The notes: generated from the sequence alone by a model not told the origin. A stretch of 64,000 nucleotides of DNA from Sphingobium sp. B2D3C (GCF_025961835.1 NZ_JAOQOK010000001.1:1674001-1738000), one strand, 5' to 3'; shown: positions 35,761-45,202, counted from the first letter of the stretch. A program made the numbers and translations.

Positions 35761-36252
35761 ATGGTAACGCCCGAGATTGCCCCCCATCCCTTCGCGCCAA
35801 AGTTCGAATTCGCCTTCACGGTGTCGATCGACCTGACACCGGCGGTGTGGATTTCCCCCACCAGCATGGGCGCGACCCGCGCTGCCGTGTGGGCAGCCCA
35901 AGGCACCTTCGAAGGCCCCCGCATTCGCGGTCGGGTCATCCCGATGAGCGGCGGCGACTATCCGCTGTCCCGCCCCAATGGCGTGATCGATTTCGACGCG
36001 CGCTACATGCTGGAAGCCGATGACGGCACGCCGATCTATCTGCAGAGCCGCGGCTATCGCTGGGCCGAAGGTGACGCCATGGAGCGCATGGCCCGCAACG
36101 AAGATGTGGGGCCGGACGAATATTATATGCGGGTGAGCCCCAAGTTCGACGTGCCGGAAGGCCCGCACGAATGGCTGGGCAAGCACATCTTCGTCGGCGT
36201 TGCCGAGAAGATCCCGAAGGCCAACCGCATCCACTATTTCATGCTGCTCTGA
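35761..36252 (+). CDS. DUF3237 family protein (first copy)
   Basis: A 163-residue beta-rich protein with DUF3237 hallmarks: GPRIRGRVIPMSGGDYPLS, DARYMLEADDGTPIY and the C-terminal PEGPHEWLGKHIFVG. AGGAG lies 11-15 bases before the ATG at 35761. The family has no textbook function; I recall, without being able to check, that the enantiospecific PhcF/PhcG decarboxylases of phenylcoumaran catabolism in Sphingobium SYK-6 are of this type. If so, this gene and its neighbour could decarboxylate a phenylcoumaran acid to a stilbene for the nearby dioxygenase. Confidence 0.83.
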   Translation: MVTPEIAPHPFAPKFEFAFTVSIDLTPAVWISPTSMGATRAAVWAAQGTFEGPRIRGRVIPMSGGDYPLSRPNGVIDFDARYMLEADDGTPIYLQSRGYRWAEGDAMERMARNEDVGPDEYYMRVSPKFDVPEGPHEWLGKHIFVGVAEKIPKANRIHYFMLL

Positions 36253-36346
36253 CGGCTGACGCCTTCCAAACAAAACCAGCTGCCGCCGCCTTGCACTTTC
36301 CGCAAGGCGGCGGCAGTGCCTTTTCCAGCCAAGAGGAGAGCATGCG

Positions 36347-36835
36347 ATGAACGATCCGCAAGTCCCCGCCCATCTCGAATATGTGTTCGAAATGCGGGTG
36401 AATTTCCGCCCTGAACGCTGCACGGTCGGCCCGCTGCCGGGTGGCGGCTATCAGGGTTACACGCCCTGCGCCAGCGGCACGATCTACGGCCCGCGCCTGT
36501 CCGGCATCATCATCCCGGACAGCGGTGCCGATTACGCCACCGTGCGGGGCGACGGCACCATCGTCATCAAGTCGCACTATATGCTGCAGGCCGATGACGG
36601 CACCAAGATTTACATCAACAACAATGGCTATCTCATCCCGGCCAAGCCGGGCGAGGCGCGACTGGATGACGGCACGCCGCAACCGGCCTATTTCTGCTTC
36701 TCGCCCACATTCGTGGTGCCCGAGGGGCCGCATGACTGGATGGGCAAGACGCTGATCATCGGCACCGGCAGCCGCCGGTCCAATCCCGACCACTCGATCT
36801 TCACTTACTATGCGGTGAAGCAGACGCTCGACTGA
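36347..36835 (+). CDS. DUF3237 family protein (second copy)
   Basis: A 162-residue paralogue of the preceding gene: GPRLSGIIIPDSGADYATVR, SHYMLQADDGTKIY and PEGPHDWMGKTLIIG align one to one with its motifs. It has GAGGAGAG upstream and ends just before a strong terminator, closing the NTF2-DUF3237-DUF3237 operon. Paired, diverged copies are what one expects for enzymes of opposite stereospecificity. Function unproven. Confidence 0.83.
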   Translation: MNDPQVPAHLEYVFEMRVNFRPERCTVGPLPGGGYQGYTPCASGTIYGPRLSGIIIPDSGADYATVRGDGTIVIKSHYMLQADDGTKIYINNNGYLIPAKPGEARLDDGTPQPAYFCFSPTFVVPEGPHDWMGKTLIIGTGSRRSNPDHSIFTYYAVKQTLD

Positions 36836-36854
36836 GCATTTGACTGAACAAGCG

Positions 36855-36898
36855 AAAACGCCGCCGCTGGAGCCCTCAGGCCCCGGCGGCGGCGTTTT
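36855..36898. terminator. Bidirectional terminator between DUF3237 operon and clpX
   Basis: Arms AAAACGCCGCCG and CGGCGGCGTTTTT form a long GC stem flanked by A-run and T-run, 20 bases after the DUF3237 stop and 22 bases before the clpX stop on the other strand. It marks the right end of the accessory locus. Confidence 0.9.
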
Positions 36899-36920
36899 TC
36901 ATGCCGATCAGATTATCCGA

Positions 36921-38189
36921 TCAGGCCGCGTCACCCGCCTGGCGCTTTTCCGCCCCGAAGACGCGGACGGGGTCCTTACGGCCCTCAACCACATCCTTGT
37001 CCACCACGACTTCGGTCACGCCTTCCATCGTCGGCAGATCGAACATGGTGTCGAGCAGGATCGCCTCGATGATCGACCGCAGGCCACGCGCGCCCGTCTT
37101 GCGCTCGATGGCGCGCTGGGCAATCGCCGTCAGCGCTTCGTCTGTGAAGGTCAACTCGACGTCTTCCAGCTCGAACAGCTTGCGATACTGCTTCACCAGC
37201 GCGTTCTTGGGCTCGGTGAGGATCTGCACCAGCGCGGCGATGTCGAGATCTTCCAGCGTCGCGATGACCGGCAGACGACCGACAAACTCGGGGATAAGGC
37301 CGAATTTGAGCAGATCTTCCGGCTCGGTCTGCTTCAGCAGCTGACCGGTACGCCGTTCGTCCGGCGCTGCGACATGCGCGCCAAAGCCGATCGACTTGCC
37401 CTCAAGCCGGTCGCCGATGATCTTCTCCAGCCCCGCAAAGGCACCGCCGGCGATGAACAGGATGTTCGTCGTATCGACCTGCAGGAATTCCTGCTGCGGA
37501 TGCTTGCGGCCACCCTGCGGCGGCACCGAGGCGGTCGTGCCTTCCATCAGCTTGAGCAACGCCTGCTGCACGCCCTCGCCCGACACGTCGCGGGTGATGG
37601 AGGGATTCTCCGCCTTGCGGCTGATCTTATCGATCTCGTCGATATACACGATGCCGCGCTGCGCCTTCTCGACATTGTAGTCGGACGCCTGGAGCAGCTT
37701 GAGGATGATGTTCTCGACATCCTCACCGACATAGCCAGCTTCGGTCAGCGTCGTCGCATCCGCCATGGTGAACGGCACGTCGAACGTCTTGGCGAGCGTC
37801 TGCGCGAGCAGCGTCTTACCGCAACCCGTGGGGCCGATCAGCAGGATGTTGGACTTGGCCAGCTCGACATCGCCCGCCTTGCCGCCATGCTCAAGGCGCT
37901 TGTAGTGGTTATGCACGGCGACCGAGAGCACGCGCTTGGCGCGCTGCTGGCCGATCACATAATCGCTCAGCACATCGCAAATCTGCTGGGGCGTCGGCAC
38001 GCCGCCTTCCTTGCGGCCGACCAGACCACCCTTGGTCTCTTCACGAATGATATCGTTGCACAATTCGACGCATTCATCGCAGATGAAAACGGTTGGGCCG
38101 GCGATGAGCTTACGCACTTCGTGCTGCGACTTTCCGCAGAACGAGCAGTAGAGCGTGCTCTTCGAATCCGATCCTGTGAGCTTTGTCAT
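36921..38189 (-). CDS. clpX: ATP-dependent Clp protease ATP-binding subunit ClpX
   Basis: A 422-residue AAA+ unfoldase that feeds substrates to ClpP. The N-terminal zinc-binding domain has Cys15, 18, 37 and 40; Walker A is GPTGCGKT and Walker B is VYIDEIDKI, with sensor and GYVGEDVEN pore-loop regions visible. The length is normal. It lies 348 bases downstream of clpP with a likely terminator after clpP, so it probably has its own promoter. Confidence 0.98.
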   Translation of the reverse strand: MTKLTGSDSKSTLYCSFCGKSQHEVRKLIAGPTVFICDECVELCNDIIREETKGGLVGRKEGGVPTPQQICDVLSDYVIGQQRAKRVLSVAVHNHYKRLEHGGKAGDVELAKSNILLIGPTGCGKTLLAQTLAKTFDVPFTMADATTLTEAGYVGEDVENIILKLLQASDYNVEKAQRGIVYIDEIDKISRKAENPSITRDVSGEGVQQALLKLMEGTTASVPPQGGRKHPQQEFLQVDTTNILFIAGGAFAGLEKIIGDRLEGKSIGFGAHVAAPDERRTGQLLKQTEPEDLLKFGLIPEFVGRLPVIATLEDLDIAALVQILTEPKNALVKQYRKLFELEDVELTFTDEALTAIAQRAIERKTGARGLRSIIEAILLDTMFDLPTMEGVTEVVVDKDVVEGRKDPVRVFGAEKRQAGDAA

Positions 38190-38537
38190 TCAATCTCTTC
38201 CTTGGTCTGGCGCCGTCTCGCGCCAATTGCCCAGATGCTCTTTCCGTCGGTCATCCTAGACCGGCTTCTTGCAGCATCACAAGTGCCGAAAATGTCGCCA
38301 AATAGCGTAAGCCAGACATTGCCGGCTCAAAAGCCATAATGGAAAGAAGATGGGAGGGCTGGTCCGGCTTTGCAATGGGAGATGCTGGCCGGACTCGGCC
38401 AGGCTGCGAACAGAGAGATTTTAGCGGCGGAAACAAGCTGGCCGCTCACTCGACCACGGCACAGCCCAAAGTCCGGCGACGATGCACGCCGCCGCCGGGA
38501 TGCAAAGGCCGACCGCGTGAGCGGCCGGCCGAACCCA
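38190..38537. other. Gene-free 348-base gap between clpX and clpP
   Basis: I see no gene here. The clpP-proximal end contains a hairpin (38508-38531) and the rest presumably holds the clpX promoter, but no clear -35/-10 pair or repeat stands out. Confidence 0.6.
38508..38531 (-). terminator. Hairpin after clpP
   Basis: On the minus strand, arms GGCCGGCCGC and GCGGTCGGCC (one G-T mismatch) enclose a four-base loop and are followed by TTT. It lies six bases past the clpP stop and probably terminates or attenuates transcription into clpX; the T-run is short. Confidence 0.55.
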
Positions 38538-39170
38538 TTAAGCAGGCGTTTCTTCGCTGGTGCCGGGACGCTTGTCGTACACCTTGTCCACAAGGCCGAA
38601 CGCGAGCGCTTCTTCCGCTTCCAGGAAGGTGTCGCGATCCATGGCGGCCTCGATCTTCTCCAGCGGCTGGCCGGTGTACTTCACGTACAGATCGTTCAGG
38701 CGACGGCGGATACGAAGGATTTCCTTGGCCTGGATCTCGATATCCGACGCCATGCCCTGCGCGCCGCCAGACGGCTGGTGGATCATGATTCGCGCGTTGC
38801 TGAGCGCAAAGCGCATGCCCGGCTCGCCGGCCGCGAGCAGGAAGCTGCCCATCGACGCGGCCTGGCCGATGCACACCGTGCCGACCTTGGGGCGGATATA
38901 CTGCATGGTGTCATGGATCGCCATGCCGCTGGTCACCACGCCGCCCGGCGAGTTGATGTACATCCAGATGTCCTTCTTCGGGTTCTCCGATTCCAGAAAC
39001 AGCAGCTGGGCAACGATCAGCGAGGCCATGTGATCCTCGACCTGGCCGGTCACGAAAATGATCCGCTCCCGCAACAGGCGCGAGTAGATATCGAAGCTGC
39101 GCTCGCCGCGATTGGACTGTTCGATAACGATAGGAACAAGTGCCCCGAGCGGATCAAAATTATCGGTCAT
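38538..39170 (-). CDS. clpP: ATP-dependent Clp protease proteolytic subunit ClpP
   Basis: A 210-residue serine protease forming the tetradecameric ClpP chamber. The nucleophile Ser106 (GQAASMGSF), His131 (IMIHQPSGG) and the later Asp complete the triad. The N-terminus [21 protein letters not shown] is typical. It lies only 11 bases downstream of an acyltransferase gene, an unusual neighbour; elsewhere tig is commonly directly upstream. Confidence 0.98.
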   Translation of the reverse strand: MTDNFDPLGALVPIVIEQSNRGERSFDIYSRLLRERIIFVTGQVEDHMASLIVAQLLFLESENPKKDIWMYINSPGGVVTSGMAIHDTMQYIRPKVGTVCIGQAASMGSFLLAAGEPGMRFALSNARIMIHQPSGGAQGMASDIEIQAKEILRIRRRLNDLYVKYTGQPLEKIEAAMDRDTFLEAEEALAFGLVDKVYDKRPGTSEETPA

Positions 39171-39181
39171 GATTCTCTTTC

Positions 39182-40375
39182 TTACTGGCCGTCTGCGGCC
39201 ACTACATCGGACGTTTGGGCACTGACTTCAAGATGCGCAGGCTGGGCACCGGGTGCGGACAGGTACGTTTCGAAAAGCGCGCGCCCAGGCCCTTCGATCA
39301 GTCGCCGGCTCAGAGAGGCACAGCCCATGACGAAGATCAGAAAGAAGATGCTGATCCCATCGCCGATCCAGACCCCGCCGCCGATGGCTTTCCCGGTCTG
39401 CGTATCGACCACCAGATCGACAGCGACATAACGATCGATTGCCGATAAAAAGTTGAGCAGACGGTAATATAGAAAGATGTGGATAAGGTAGATCGAGTAG
39501 GAGAGCGCTCCGATTTTCACGACCTTGGGCCTTTTCAAGCAGTCGCTCACCACCCCTTTCTCACGCGCAAACACGAGTACCGCGATCAAAAAGAGAAAGG
39601 GTGACAGAACCGACAGCCTGCCCCCTCCCAGGCAGGATATGAAGGCAAGCAGCGCAATCACCGTCACCAGTTCCAGCCCCTGATCAGCCCAACCAGGAAG
39701 CTGCATCGTTTTGATCCGATCCATGCAGCGCCAACCGACGAGGCCGAGCGCGAAGCCCATCGCGCAACGCAGCAACGCGTTCTGGTACATGACCGGACTG
39801 AAATCCGGCTGGCTGAGGAGCAGCAACGGAACGGCGACCGCAACGCCGAGACAAATCGGCGTCAGATGCCGTCCAGCTGACCGCAGCACCAACGCAAAGA
39901 CCAGATAAATCCAGACTTCCGCTGCGATCGACCAGCTGGGGAAATTCCACGCTGTCGGATCGCCGCCCGGGAAAATCTGGATCAACAGCAGGGCGTCGAT
40001 CAGATTCTTGGGCGACTGTAAGCCCTCGAAGGCCGGCCTGCCTAACCTATCCCCACCGAAGATGAGGAGACACAGCTCGAACAAGACGAAGCAGACCACC
40101 ATGGCCAAATGCAGTGGATAGACGCGGGCGATCCGCTTGCGCATGAAATGGCCGACGGAATAACCGTCCACGAGCCTCTTCCCGTAGCTCGCGCCGATGA
40201 CAAAGCCGGAAAGCACGAAAAAGAAATCGACGAAAAGAGACGCATGCTCAACCAGCGCTGCGTTCGATATTCCTCCCTGCGTCTTCACATGCAGCAGGAC
40301 CACCATGCACGCGCAAATGCCGCGCAAGCTATCAAGCACCTTATAATGGTGCCGCGATGGACCAACCCCCTCCAT
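39182..40375 (-). CDS. Acyltransferase 3 family membrane protein
   Basis: A 397-residue integral membrane protein of the OafA/NodX type that transfers acyl groups to surface sugars. The N-terminal [16 protein letters not shown] contains the family RG and active-site His, followed by [10 protein letters not shown] and RIARVYPLH, with about ten membrane spans. Its GC content looks lower than its neighbours, suggesting it was gained by transfer. It lies between GT2 and clpP, interrupting the usual tig-clpP order. Acceptor unknown. Confidence 0.9.
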   Translation of the reverse strand: MEGVGPSRHHYKVLDSLRGICACMVVLLHVKTQGGISNAALVEHASLFVDFFFVLSGFVIGASYGKRLVDGYSVGHFMRKRIARVYPLHLAMVVCFVLFELCLLIFGGDRLGRPAFEGLQSPKNLIDALLLIQIFPGGDPTAWNFPSWSIAAEVWIYLVFALVLRSAGRHLTPICLGVAVAVPLLLLSQPDFSPVMYQNALLRCAMGFALGLVGWRCMDRIKTMQLPGWADQGLELVTVIALLAFISCLGGGRLSVLSPFLFLIAVLVFAREKGVVSDCLKRPKVVKIGALSYSIYLIHIFLYYRLLNFLSAIDRYVAVDLVVDTQTGKAIGGGVWIGDGISIFFLIFVMGCASLSRRLIEGPGRALFETYLSAPGAQPAHLEVSAQTSDVVAADGQ

Positions 40376-40445
40376 ACCTGCCCCCCCGAGCCTGTCGGGA
40401 AAGTTTATGGACTCAATTATTCATGATCAACTGGGTTAATGAAAT

Positions 40446-41402
40446 TTAACGCGCCATCCCCGGCGCGGTATGCGCCAGATAGGCAAGGCGCTTCATTTCC
40501 TGCCGGCCGCGCGTCACCGTATCGAGGATGAGGCCGGTAAGCAGACACAGGGCGGACAGAACGCCCATCCCCACGATGGTGATGAGGGTCGGGAAGCGGG
40601 GCACAAGCCCCGTCTCCAGATAGGTCAGGATGACCGGCACGCCCATCAGTCCGGCAACCAGCGCGATCACCAGCGCAATGAAACCGAAGAACCACAAGGG
40701 CCGCTCCACGCGATAGAGCTGGATCATCGTGCGCAGGATGCGCCAGCCGTCGCGGAAGGTGTTGAGCTTGGAGAGCGAACCTTCCGCCCGCGCCGCATAG
40801 GCCGTCATCACCTCGCCCACCGGCATGCGCAATTCGAGGGCGTGGACGGACATCTCCGTTTCGATCTCGAAGCCTTCCGAGAGGATCGGGAAGCTCTTGA
40901 CGAACCGCCGGGAGAACACCCGATAGCCTGAGAGGATATCGGTGAAACTGCGGCCGAAAAGCTGCCGCAGCAGCCCGGTGAGCAGCAGATTGCCGAGCCG
41001 GTGCCCCGGACGGTAAGCCGCCTCTACCTCAGACTTGCGGGCGCCGACGACCATGTCGAGCGGCCCGTCCAGCATCGCGGTGACCAGCGCCGGCGCCGCG
41101 CTCGCATCATAGGTCGCATCGCCATCGGCGAGCACGTAGATGTCCGCATCCACGTCCGCGAACATCCGCCGCACGACATGGCCCTTGCCCTGTTGCCGCA
41201 CGCTGTAGACGATCGCGCCGGCGGCGCGCGCGACGGCGACGCTGTCATCGGAACTGTTATTGTCGAACACGTAGATAGCCGCCTGCGGCAAGGCCTGCGC
41301 GAACGCGGTGACGGTCTGCCCGATGGCGACCGCCTCGTTATAACAAGGCAGCAGGACGGCGATGCGCACGCCTGTCATCGGGCTGGACGGGTCTGGATGC
41401 AT
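40446..41402 (-). CDS. Family 2 glycosyltransferase with C-terminal membrane segments
   Basis: A 318-residue GT2 enzyme of the dolichol-phosphate mannosyltransferase/ArnC type. The N-terminal domain has VLLPCYNEA, FDNNSSDDS and the DxD-like LADGDATYD; two membrane spans follow (about 235-260 and 270-295). Such enzymes charge polyprenyl phosphate with a sugar or glycosylate lipid carriers for surface polymers. The ATG at 41402 may be replaced by one eight codons inside. It is 70 bases upstream of the acyltransferase gene and could work with it on the same polymer. Confidence 0.9.
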   Translation of the reverse strand: MHPDPSSPMTGVRIAVLLPCYNEAVAIGQTVTAFAQALPQAAIYVFDNNSSDDSVAVARAAGAIVYSVRQQGKGHVVRRMFADVDADIYVLADGDATYDASAAPALVTAMLDGPLDMVVGARKSEVEAAYRPGHRLGNLLLTGLLRQLFGRSFTDILSGYRVFSRRFVKSFPILSEGFEIETEMSVHALELRMPVGEVMTAYAARAEGSLSKLNTFRDGWRILRTMIQLYRVERPLWFFGFIALVIALVAGLMGVPVILTYLETGLVPRFPTLITIVGMGVLSALCLLTGLILDTVTRGRQEMKRLAYLAHTAPGMAR

Positions 41403-41503
41403 GGGACTGCGGGCTTATGGCAACAGATCGCATGGTTGCAATGGTCTTTTGCGACCCCAGCGCCCGGCGGCACCTTCTGCACGAGCCCGCCGCCATGCAT
41501 CCA

Positions 41504-41544
41504 AAGAAAAAGCGAGCCGGAACGGCATCCCGCTCCGGCTCGCT
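41504..41544 (-). terminator. Rho-independent terminator after tig
   Basis: On the minus strand, arms AGCGAGCCGGA and TCCGGCTCGCT form an 11-pair stem followed by TTTTTCTTTGG. It ends the tig transcript and separates it from the glycosyltransferase gene. Confidence 0.92.
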
Positions 41545-41576
41545 TCTGATCAGTTCATGCGATCTGCAGTGAGGCC

Positions 41577-43163
41577 TCAGGCCTCGGCAGTCTTGGCCTT
41601 CTTGGCAGCGGGCTTCTTGGCCGGCTTCTCGGCCGCCTCGCCCTCGTCGGCCTTGGCAGCAGCGGCCTTCTTGGCCGGAGCCTTCTTGGCTGGCGCCTTG
41701 GCCTCTTCTGCCGGAGCGGCCTCTGCCTCGGCATCAGCCTTCTTGGCAGCCGGCTTCTTGGCGGCAGCCTTCTTGGCCGGCTTGGCGTCATGGCTGTGAT
41801 CGTGGCCGCAATCCGGTCCGTGGACGTGACCGCCCTCTTCGCTCTCGATCGCTGCTTCCAGATCGGCGCGCGCAACGGTGCGCTCGCTCACATCGGCCTT
41901 CTCGAAGAGATAATCGACGACCTTGTCCTCATAGAGCGGGGCACGCAGCTGCGCGGCGGCCATCGGCTCGTTGCGGACATATTCGACGAACCGCTCGCGG
42001 TCCTGCGGGGCATATTGCTGCGCGGCCTGGGCCACGAGGCGGTTCATTTCCGCCTGCGTGATCTCCACGCCATTGGCCTGGCCGATTTCCGAGAGGAGCA
42101 GGCCCAGACGGACGCGACGCTCGGCAATCTTGCGATAATCGTCGCGATCGGCTTCCATTTCCTTGAGCGCCGCCTCGGGATCTTCCTCGTGACCGGCTTC
42201 ATGCTCAAGCTGCTGCCAGATCTGGCCGAACTCGGCCTCGACCATGCCCGGGGGCACCTCGAAATCATGGCCCGCAGCCAGCTGATCGAGCAACTGGCGC
42301 TTCATGTAGGTGCGCGTCAGATTGCCGTGCTCCTGCTCGATCTGCGCCTTGAACAGCTCACGGAGCTTCTCGAGGCTCTCGAGACCGAGCTGCTTGGCGA
42401 ACTCGTCGTCAGCGGGCTTCTCGACGGGGTTCTTGACCGCCTTGATGACGAGATCGAACGTCGCATCCTTGCCGGCCAGCTCCTTAGAGCCATATTCGGC
42501 GGGGAAGGTCACGTTGATGGTCTTCTCGTCGCCGGTCTTCACGCCGACCAGCTGATCCTCGAAGCCGGGGATCAGATTGCCCGAGCCGATGGCGATCGCC
42601 ATATCCGAACCGGTGCCGCCCTCGAACGCCACGCCGTTGACCTTGCCGACGAAATCCATGACGACCTGGTCGCCTTCCTTCGCCTTGGCGGACTTGGGCG
42701 CGTCCTCATAACGCTGGCTCTGCGCGGCGAGACGGCCAACCGCCTCGTCGATCTGCTCGTCGGTCACATCGACGACGAGACGCTCCAGCTTGATGCCCTC
42801 GATCTTGGGCGCGGGAACCTCCGGCAGGATTTCCAGCGCGACCTTGACCTCGGCATCCTTGCCGTCCTCATAATCGGCGGTCAGTTCGACGCTCGGCTGC
42901 ATCGCGGGACGCAGCTTGTTCTCGGCGATGACCTTCTCGACGCCCTCACGGATGGACTTGTCCAGCGCCTCGCGCTGCAGGGCCGGGCCGTGCATCTTGC
43001 GGACGAGGTTGGCAGGCACCTTGCCGGGCCGGAAACCGGGCATCCGCACCTGCGGCGCAATCGACTTCACTTCCTCTTCGACGCGGGCGTCGATGTCCTT
43101 GGCCGTGACGGTCAGCGTATAGGCGCGCTTGAGGCCCTCATTCAATGTCTCGACAATCTGCAT
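41577..43163 (-). CDS. tig: Trigger factor with His-rich and Lys/Ala-rich C-terminal tail
   Basis: A 528-residue ribosome-associated chaperone with peptidyl-prolyl isomerase domain. The ribosome-binding MPGFRPGKVPANLVRK loop is intact, the FKBP domain follows (GDQVVMDFVGKVNG), then the substrate-binding domain. The family is usually about 430-450 residues; here a His/Asp/Cys-rich segment at about 442-459 (GHVHGPDCGHDHSHD) and a 69-residue Ala/Lys/Pro tail (PAKKAAAKKPAAKK repeats) are added. The tail resembles histone-H1-like sequences, and the His cluster resembles metal-binding tails. It precedes the polysaccharide genes and clpP. Confidence 0.97.
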   Translation of the reverse strand: MQIVETLNEGLKRAYTLTVTAKDIDARVEEEVKSIAPQVRMPGFRPGKVPANLVRKMHGPALQREALDKSIREGVEKVIAENKLRPAMQPSVELTADYEDGKDAEVKVALEILPEVPAPKIEGIKLERLVVDVTDEQIDEAVGRLAAQSQRYEDAPKSAKAKEGDQVVMDFVGKVNGVAFEGGTGSDMAIAIGSGNLIPGFEDQLVGVKTGDEKTINVTFPAEYGSKELAGKDATFDLVIKAVKNPVEKPADDEFAKQLGLESLEKLRELFKAQIEQEHGNLTRTYMKRQLLDQLAAGHDFEVPPGMVEAEFGQIWQQLEHEAGHEEDPEAALKEMEADRDDYRKIAERRVRLGLLLSEIGQANGVEITQAEMNRLVAQAAQQYAPQDRERFVEYVRNEPMAAAQLRAPLYEDKVVDYLFEKADVSERTVARADLEAAIESEEGGHVHGPDCGHDHSHDAKPAKKAAAKKPAAKKADAEAEAAPAEEAKAPAKKAPAKKAAAAKADEGEAAEKPAKKPAAKKAKTAEA

Positions 43164-43231
43164 ATCTCTAACTCGACGCTTTCCAGGCTAGGATGAAATC
43201 TCTTGGAACGACCGGGGCCAGGCTGCGCAAC

Positions 43232-43316
43232 TGGTGCGGGCGAAGGGACTCGAACCCCCACATCTTGCGATACCAGAACCTAAATCTGGCGCGTCTACCA
43301 GTTTCGCCACGCCCGC
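43232..43316 (-). tRNA. tRNA-Leu (UAG anticodon)
   Basis: Read on the minus strand, the acceptor stem GCGGGCG pairs with CGCCCGC followed by ACCA, so the CCA end is encoded. The anticodon stem CCAGA/TCTGG encloses TTTAGGT, giving anticodon UAG, which reads CUA. A long variable arm and the T-arm with GGTTCGAGTCC confirm a class II leucine tRNA. It lies upstream of tig on the same strand. Confidence 0.96.
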
Positions 43317-43392
43317 ATCGGTCGCCGGTCGGCGGGCCATAGTGCAAAGCCTGGGAAAGGGCAAGGCTGTGCGCGCCTTGCCGTGTCGATCC

Positions 43393-43417
43393 GGAACGAT
43401 CACCTGTCCCGCCCGTT
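43393..43417 (+). promoter_or_regulatory. EcfG (general stress sigma) promoter match
   Basis: GGAAC, 16 bases, CGTT: an exact match to the alphaproteobacterial EcfG consensus, correctly oriented and placed 29 bases upstream of the small proline-rich gene. With a start site some six or seven bases after CGTT, the leader would be about 20 bases. Confidence 0.75.
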
Positions 43418-43445
43418 GAAAAGGGCAACGAAAGGACGCAAAGCC

Positions 43446-43637
43446 ATGGCCAGCCAGCCGGAAATTCCGCCCCCCGATACCATCACCCCGCAGTCACCTG
43501 ACGAACTTCCGCCCATGGAATCGCCGGACGAGACGCCCTTCCGCGAACCGCCGGAAATCGCGCCGGAAACGCCCAATATCGGTGAACCTGGCCGCGGTCC
43601 TGACGAACTGCCGTCCATCGCGCCGCCACCCGACTGA
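43446..43637 (+). CDS. Small Pro/Glu-rich protein, probably stress induced
   Basis: A 63-residue acidic, proline-rich, likely disordered protein (PPPDTITPQSPDELPPMES), with no family I recognise. It would be a doubtful call on length alone, but a perfect EcfG promoter match lies upstream and AAAGGA precedes the ATG at 43446. The repeated PDELP and PE(T/I) units suggest a low-complexity protein. Function unknown; perhaps a stress protein of the general stress regulon. Confidence 0.65.
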   Translation: MASQPEIPPPDTITPQSPDELPPMESPDETPFREPPEIAPETPNIGEPGRGPDELPSIAPPPD

Positions 43638-43681
43638 TCCCTGCTTCCCGGCTTCGCCTTCTGGGTGCGGCCGGGATGCGA

Positions 43682-45184
43682 TCAGCCCAATGCCTTCTTA
43701 ATCAACTCGTTGACCATCTGCGGATTGGCCTTGCCCTGCATGGCCTTCATCGTCTGACCGACGAAGAAGCCGAACAAAGCTTCCTTTCCAGCCTTATATT
43801 GCTCGACCTTGTCCGCGTTGTCGGCGAGAATCTTCGCAACGACCGCCTCGATCGCACCGGTATCCGTGGTCTGCTTGAGGCCGCGCTTCTCGACAATCTC
43901 GGCAGGCGCTTCGCCGGTCTCCAGCATAATCTCGAACACCTGCTTGGCGATGCTGCCCGAAATCGTGCCATCGGCCACCAGGGCGAGCAATTCCGCGCCG
44001 CGCTCCGGGTTGACCGGGCTGTCCTCAAGAGTCTTGCCGAGGCGATTGAGCGCGCCGTAAAGCTCGGATAGCAGCCAGTTGGCGCTGGCCTTGGCCACCT
44101 CACCCTCGCTCTTCTTCTGGATGCGCGCGCTTTCCGCGAGCAAAGCCTCGAACCAGCGGGCCGTTTCCGCCTCCGCGGTCAGCACGCGGGCGTTGTACTC
44201 GGAGAGCCCCAGCACCTCGACATAGCGGGTGCGCTTGGCATCCGGCAGTTCGGGCAGCGAGTGCCGGCAATCCTCGATGAAGCTGTCCTCCAGCACCAGC
44301 GGCAGCAGGTCCGGGTCAGGGAAGTAGCGATAATCATGCGCGTCTTCCTTGGAGCGCATCGACCGCGTCGTGCCGGTATCCGGGTTGAACAGCCGCGTTT
44401 CCTGGACGATCCGCCCGCCACCCTCGATCACGTCGACCTGGCGCTGGGCTTCATATTCGATGGCCTGCATGACGAAGCGCACGGAATTGACGTTCTTCGT
44501 CTCGGTCCGCGTCCCGAATTCCTCGCCGGGCTTGCGCACGGAGACGTTCACGTCCGCGCGCATGGAGCCTTCCTCCATATTGCCATCGCACGAGCCGACA
44601 TAGCGCAGGATCGCGCGCAGCTTGCGCAGATAGGCCCCCGCCTCTGCCGGCGAGCGCATGTCCGGGCGGCTGACGATTTCCATCAGCGCCACGCCCGAGC
44701 GATTGAGATCGACATAAGAGCGGGTCGGGTGCTGATCGTGCATCAGCTTGCCGGCATCCTGCTCGACATGGATGCGCTCGATGCCAATGGCCTTGTCGGC
44801 GGGAATGCCGGCCTTCTCGTCGGCTTCGATCGTCAGCGAACCTTCGCCGACAAGCGGATGATAAAGCTGGGAAATCTGGTAGCCCTGCGGCAAGTCCGCA
44901 TAGAAATAATTCTTCCGGTCGAACCGGCTCCACTTGTTGATCTGCGCATTGATCGCAAGGCCGGTGCGCACTGCCTGACGGATGCACTCGCGATTGGGCA
45001 CCGGCAGCATGCCGGGCATCGCGGCATCGACAAGGCTCACCTGCGTGTTCGGCTCCGCGCCGAAGGCCGTCGCCGCACCGGAGAACAGCTTGGCCTGGCT
45101 CACCACCTGCGCGTGAACCTCAAGGCCGATGACGACCTCCCAGTCCCCGGTGGCGCCACGAATGCGATAGCTCGTCTCAGTCAT
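43682..45184 (-). CDS. gatB: Asp-tRNA(Asn)/Glu-tRNA(Gln) amidotransferase subunit B
   Basis: A 500-residue subunit of GatCAB that binds and activates the mischarged tRNA. It has [12 protein letters not shown] at the N-terminus, [20 protein letters not shown], the zinc-region motifs, and the C-terminal YqeY-like tail. The length is normal. It is the last gene of gatC-gatA-gatB on the minus strand, 96 bases after gatA, with a palindromic repeat in the gap. GatCAB supplies Gln-tRNA in organisms lacking GlnRS. Confidence 0.98.
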   Translation of the reverse strand: MTETSYRIRGATGDWEVVIGLEVHAQVVSQAKLFSGAATAFGAEPNTQVSLVDAAMPGMLPVPNRECIRQAVRTGLAINAQINKWSRFDRKNYFYADLPQGYQISQLYHPLVGEGSLTIEADEKAGIPADKAIGIERIHVEQDAGKLMHDQHPTRSYVDLNRSGVALMEIVSRPDMRSPAEAGAYLRKLRAILRYVGSCDGNMEEGSMRADVNVSVRKPGEEFGTRTETKNVNSVRFVMQAIEYEAQRQVDVIEGGGRIVQETRLFNPDTGTTRSMRSKEDAHDYRYFPDPDLLPLVLEDSFIEDCRHSLPELPDAKRTRYVEVLGLSEYNARVLTAEAETARWFEALLAESARIQKKSEGEVAKASANWLLSELYGALNRLGKTLEDSPVNPERGAELLALVADGTISGSIAKQVFEIMLETGEAPAEIVEKRGLKQTTDTGAIEAVVAKILADNADKVEQYKAGKEALFGFFVGQTMKAMQGKANPQMVNELIKKALG

Positions 45185-45202
45185 TCTTCAGTCCTTACAG
45201 TA

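Noticed and set aside
36840..38339. A 499-codon plus-strand frame antisense to clpX
   Set aside because: ClpX with zinc and Walker motifs occupies the minus strand; the plus frame begins in a terminator.
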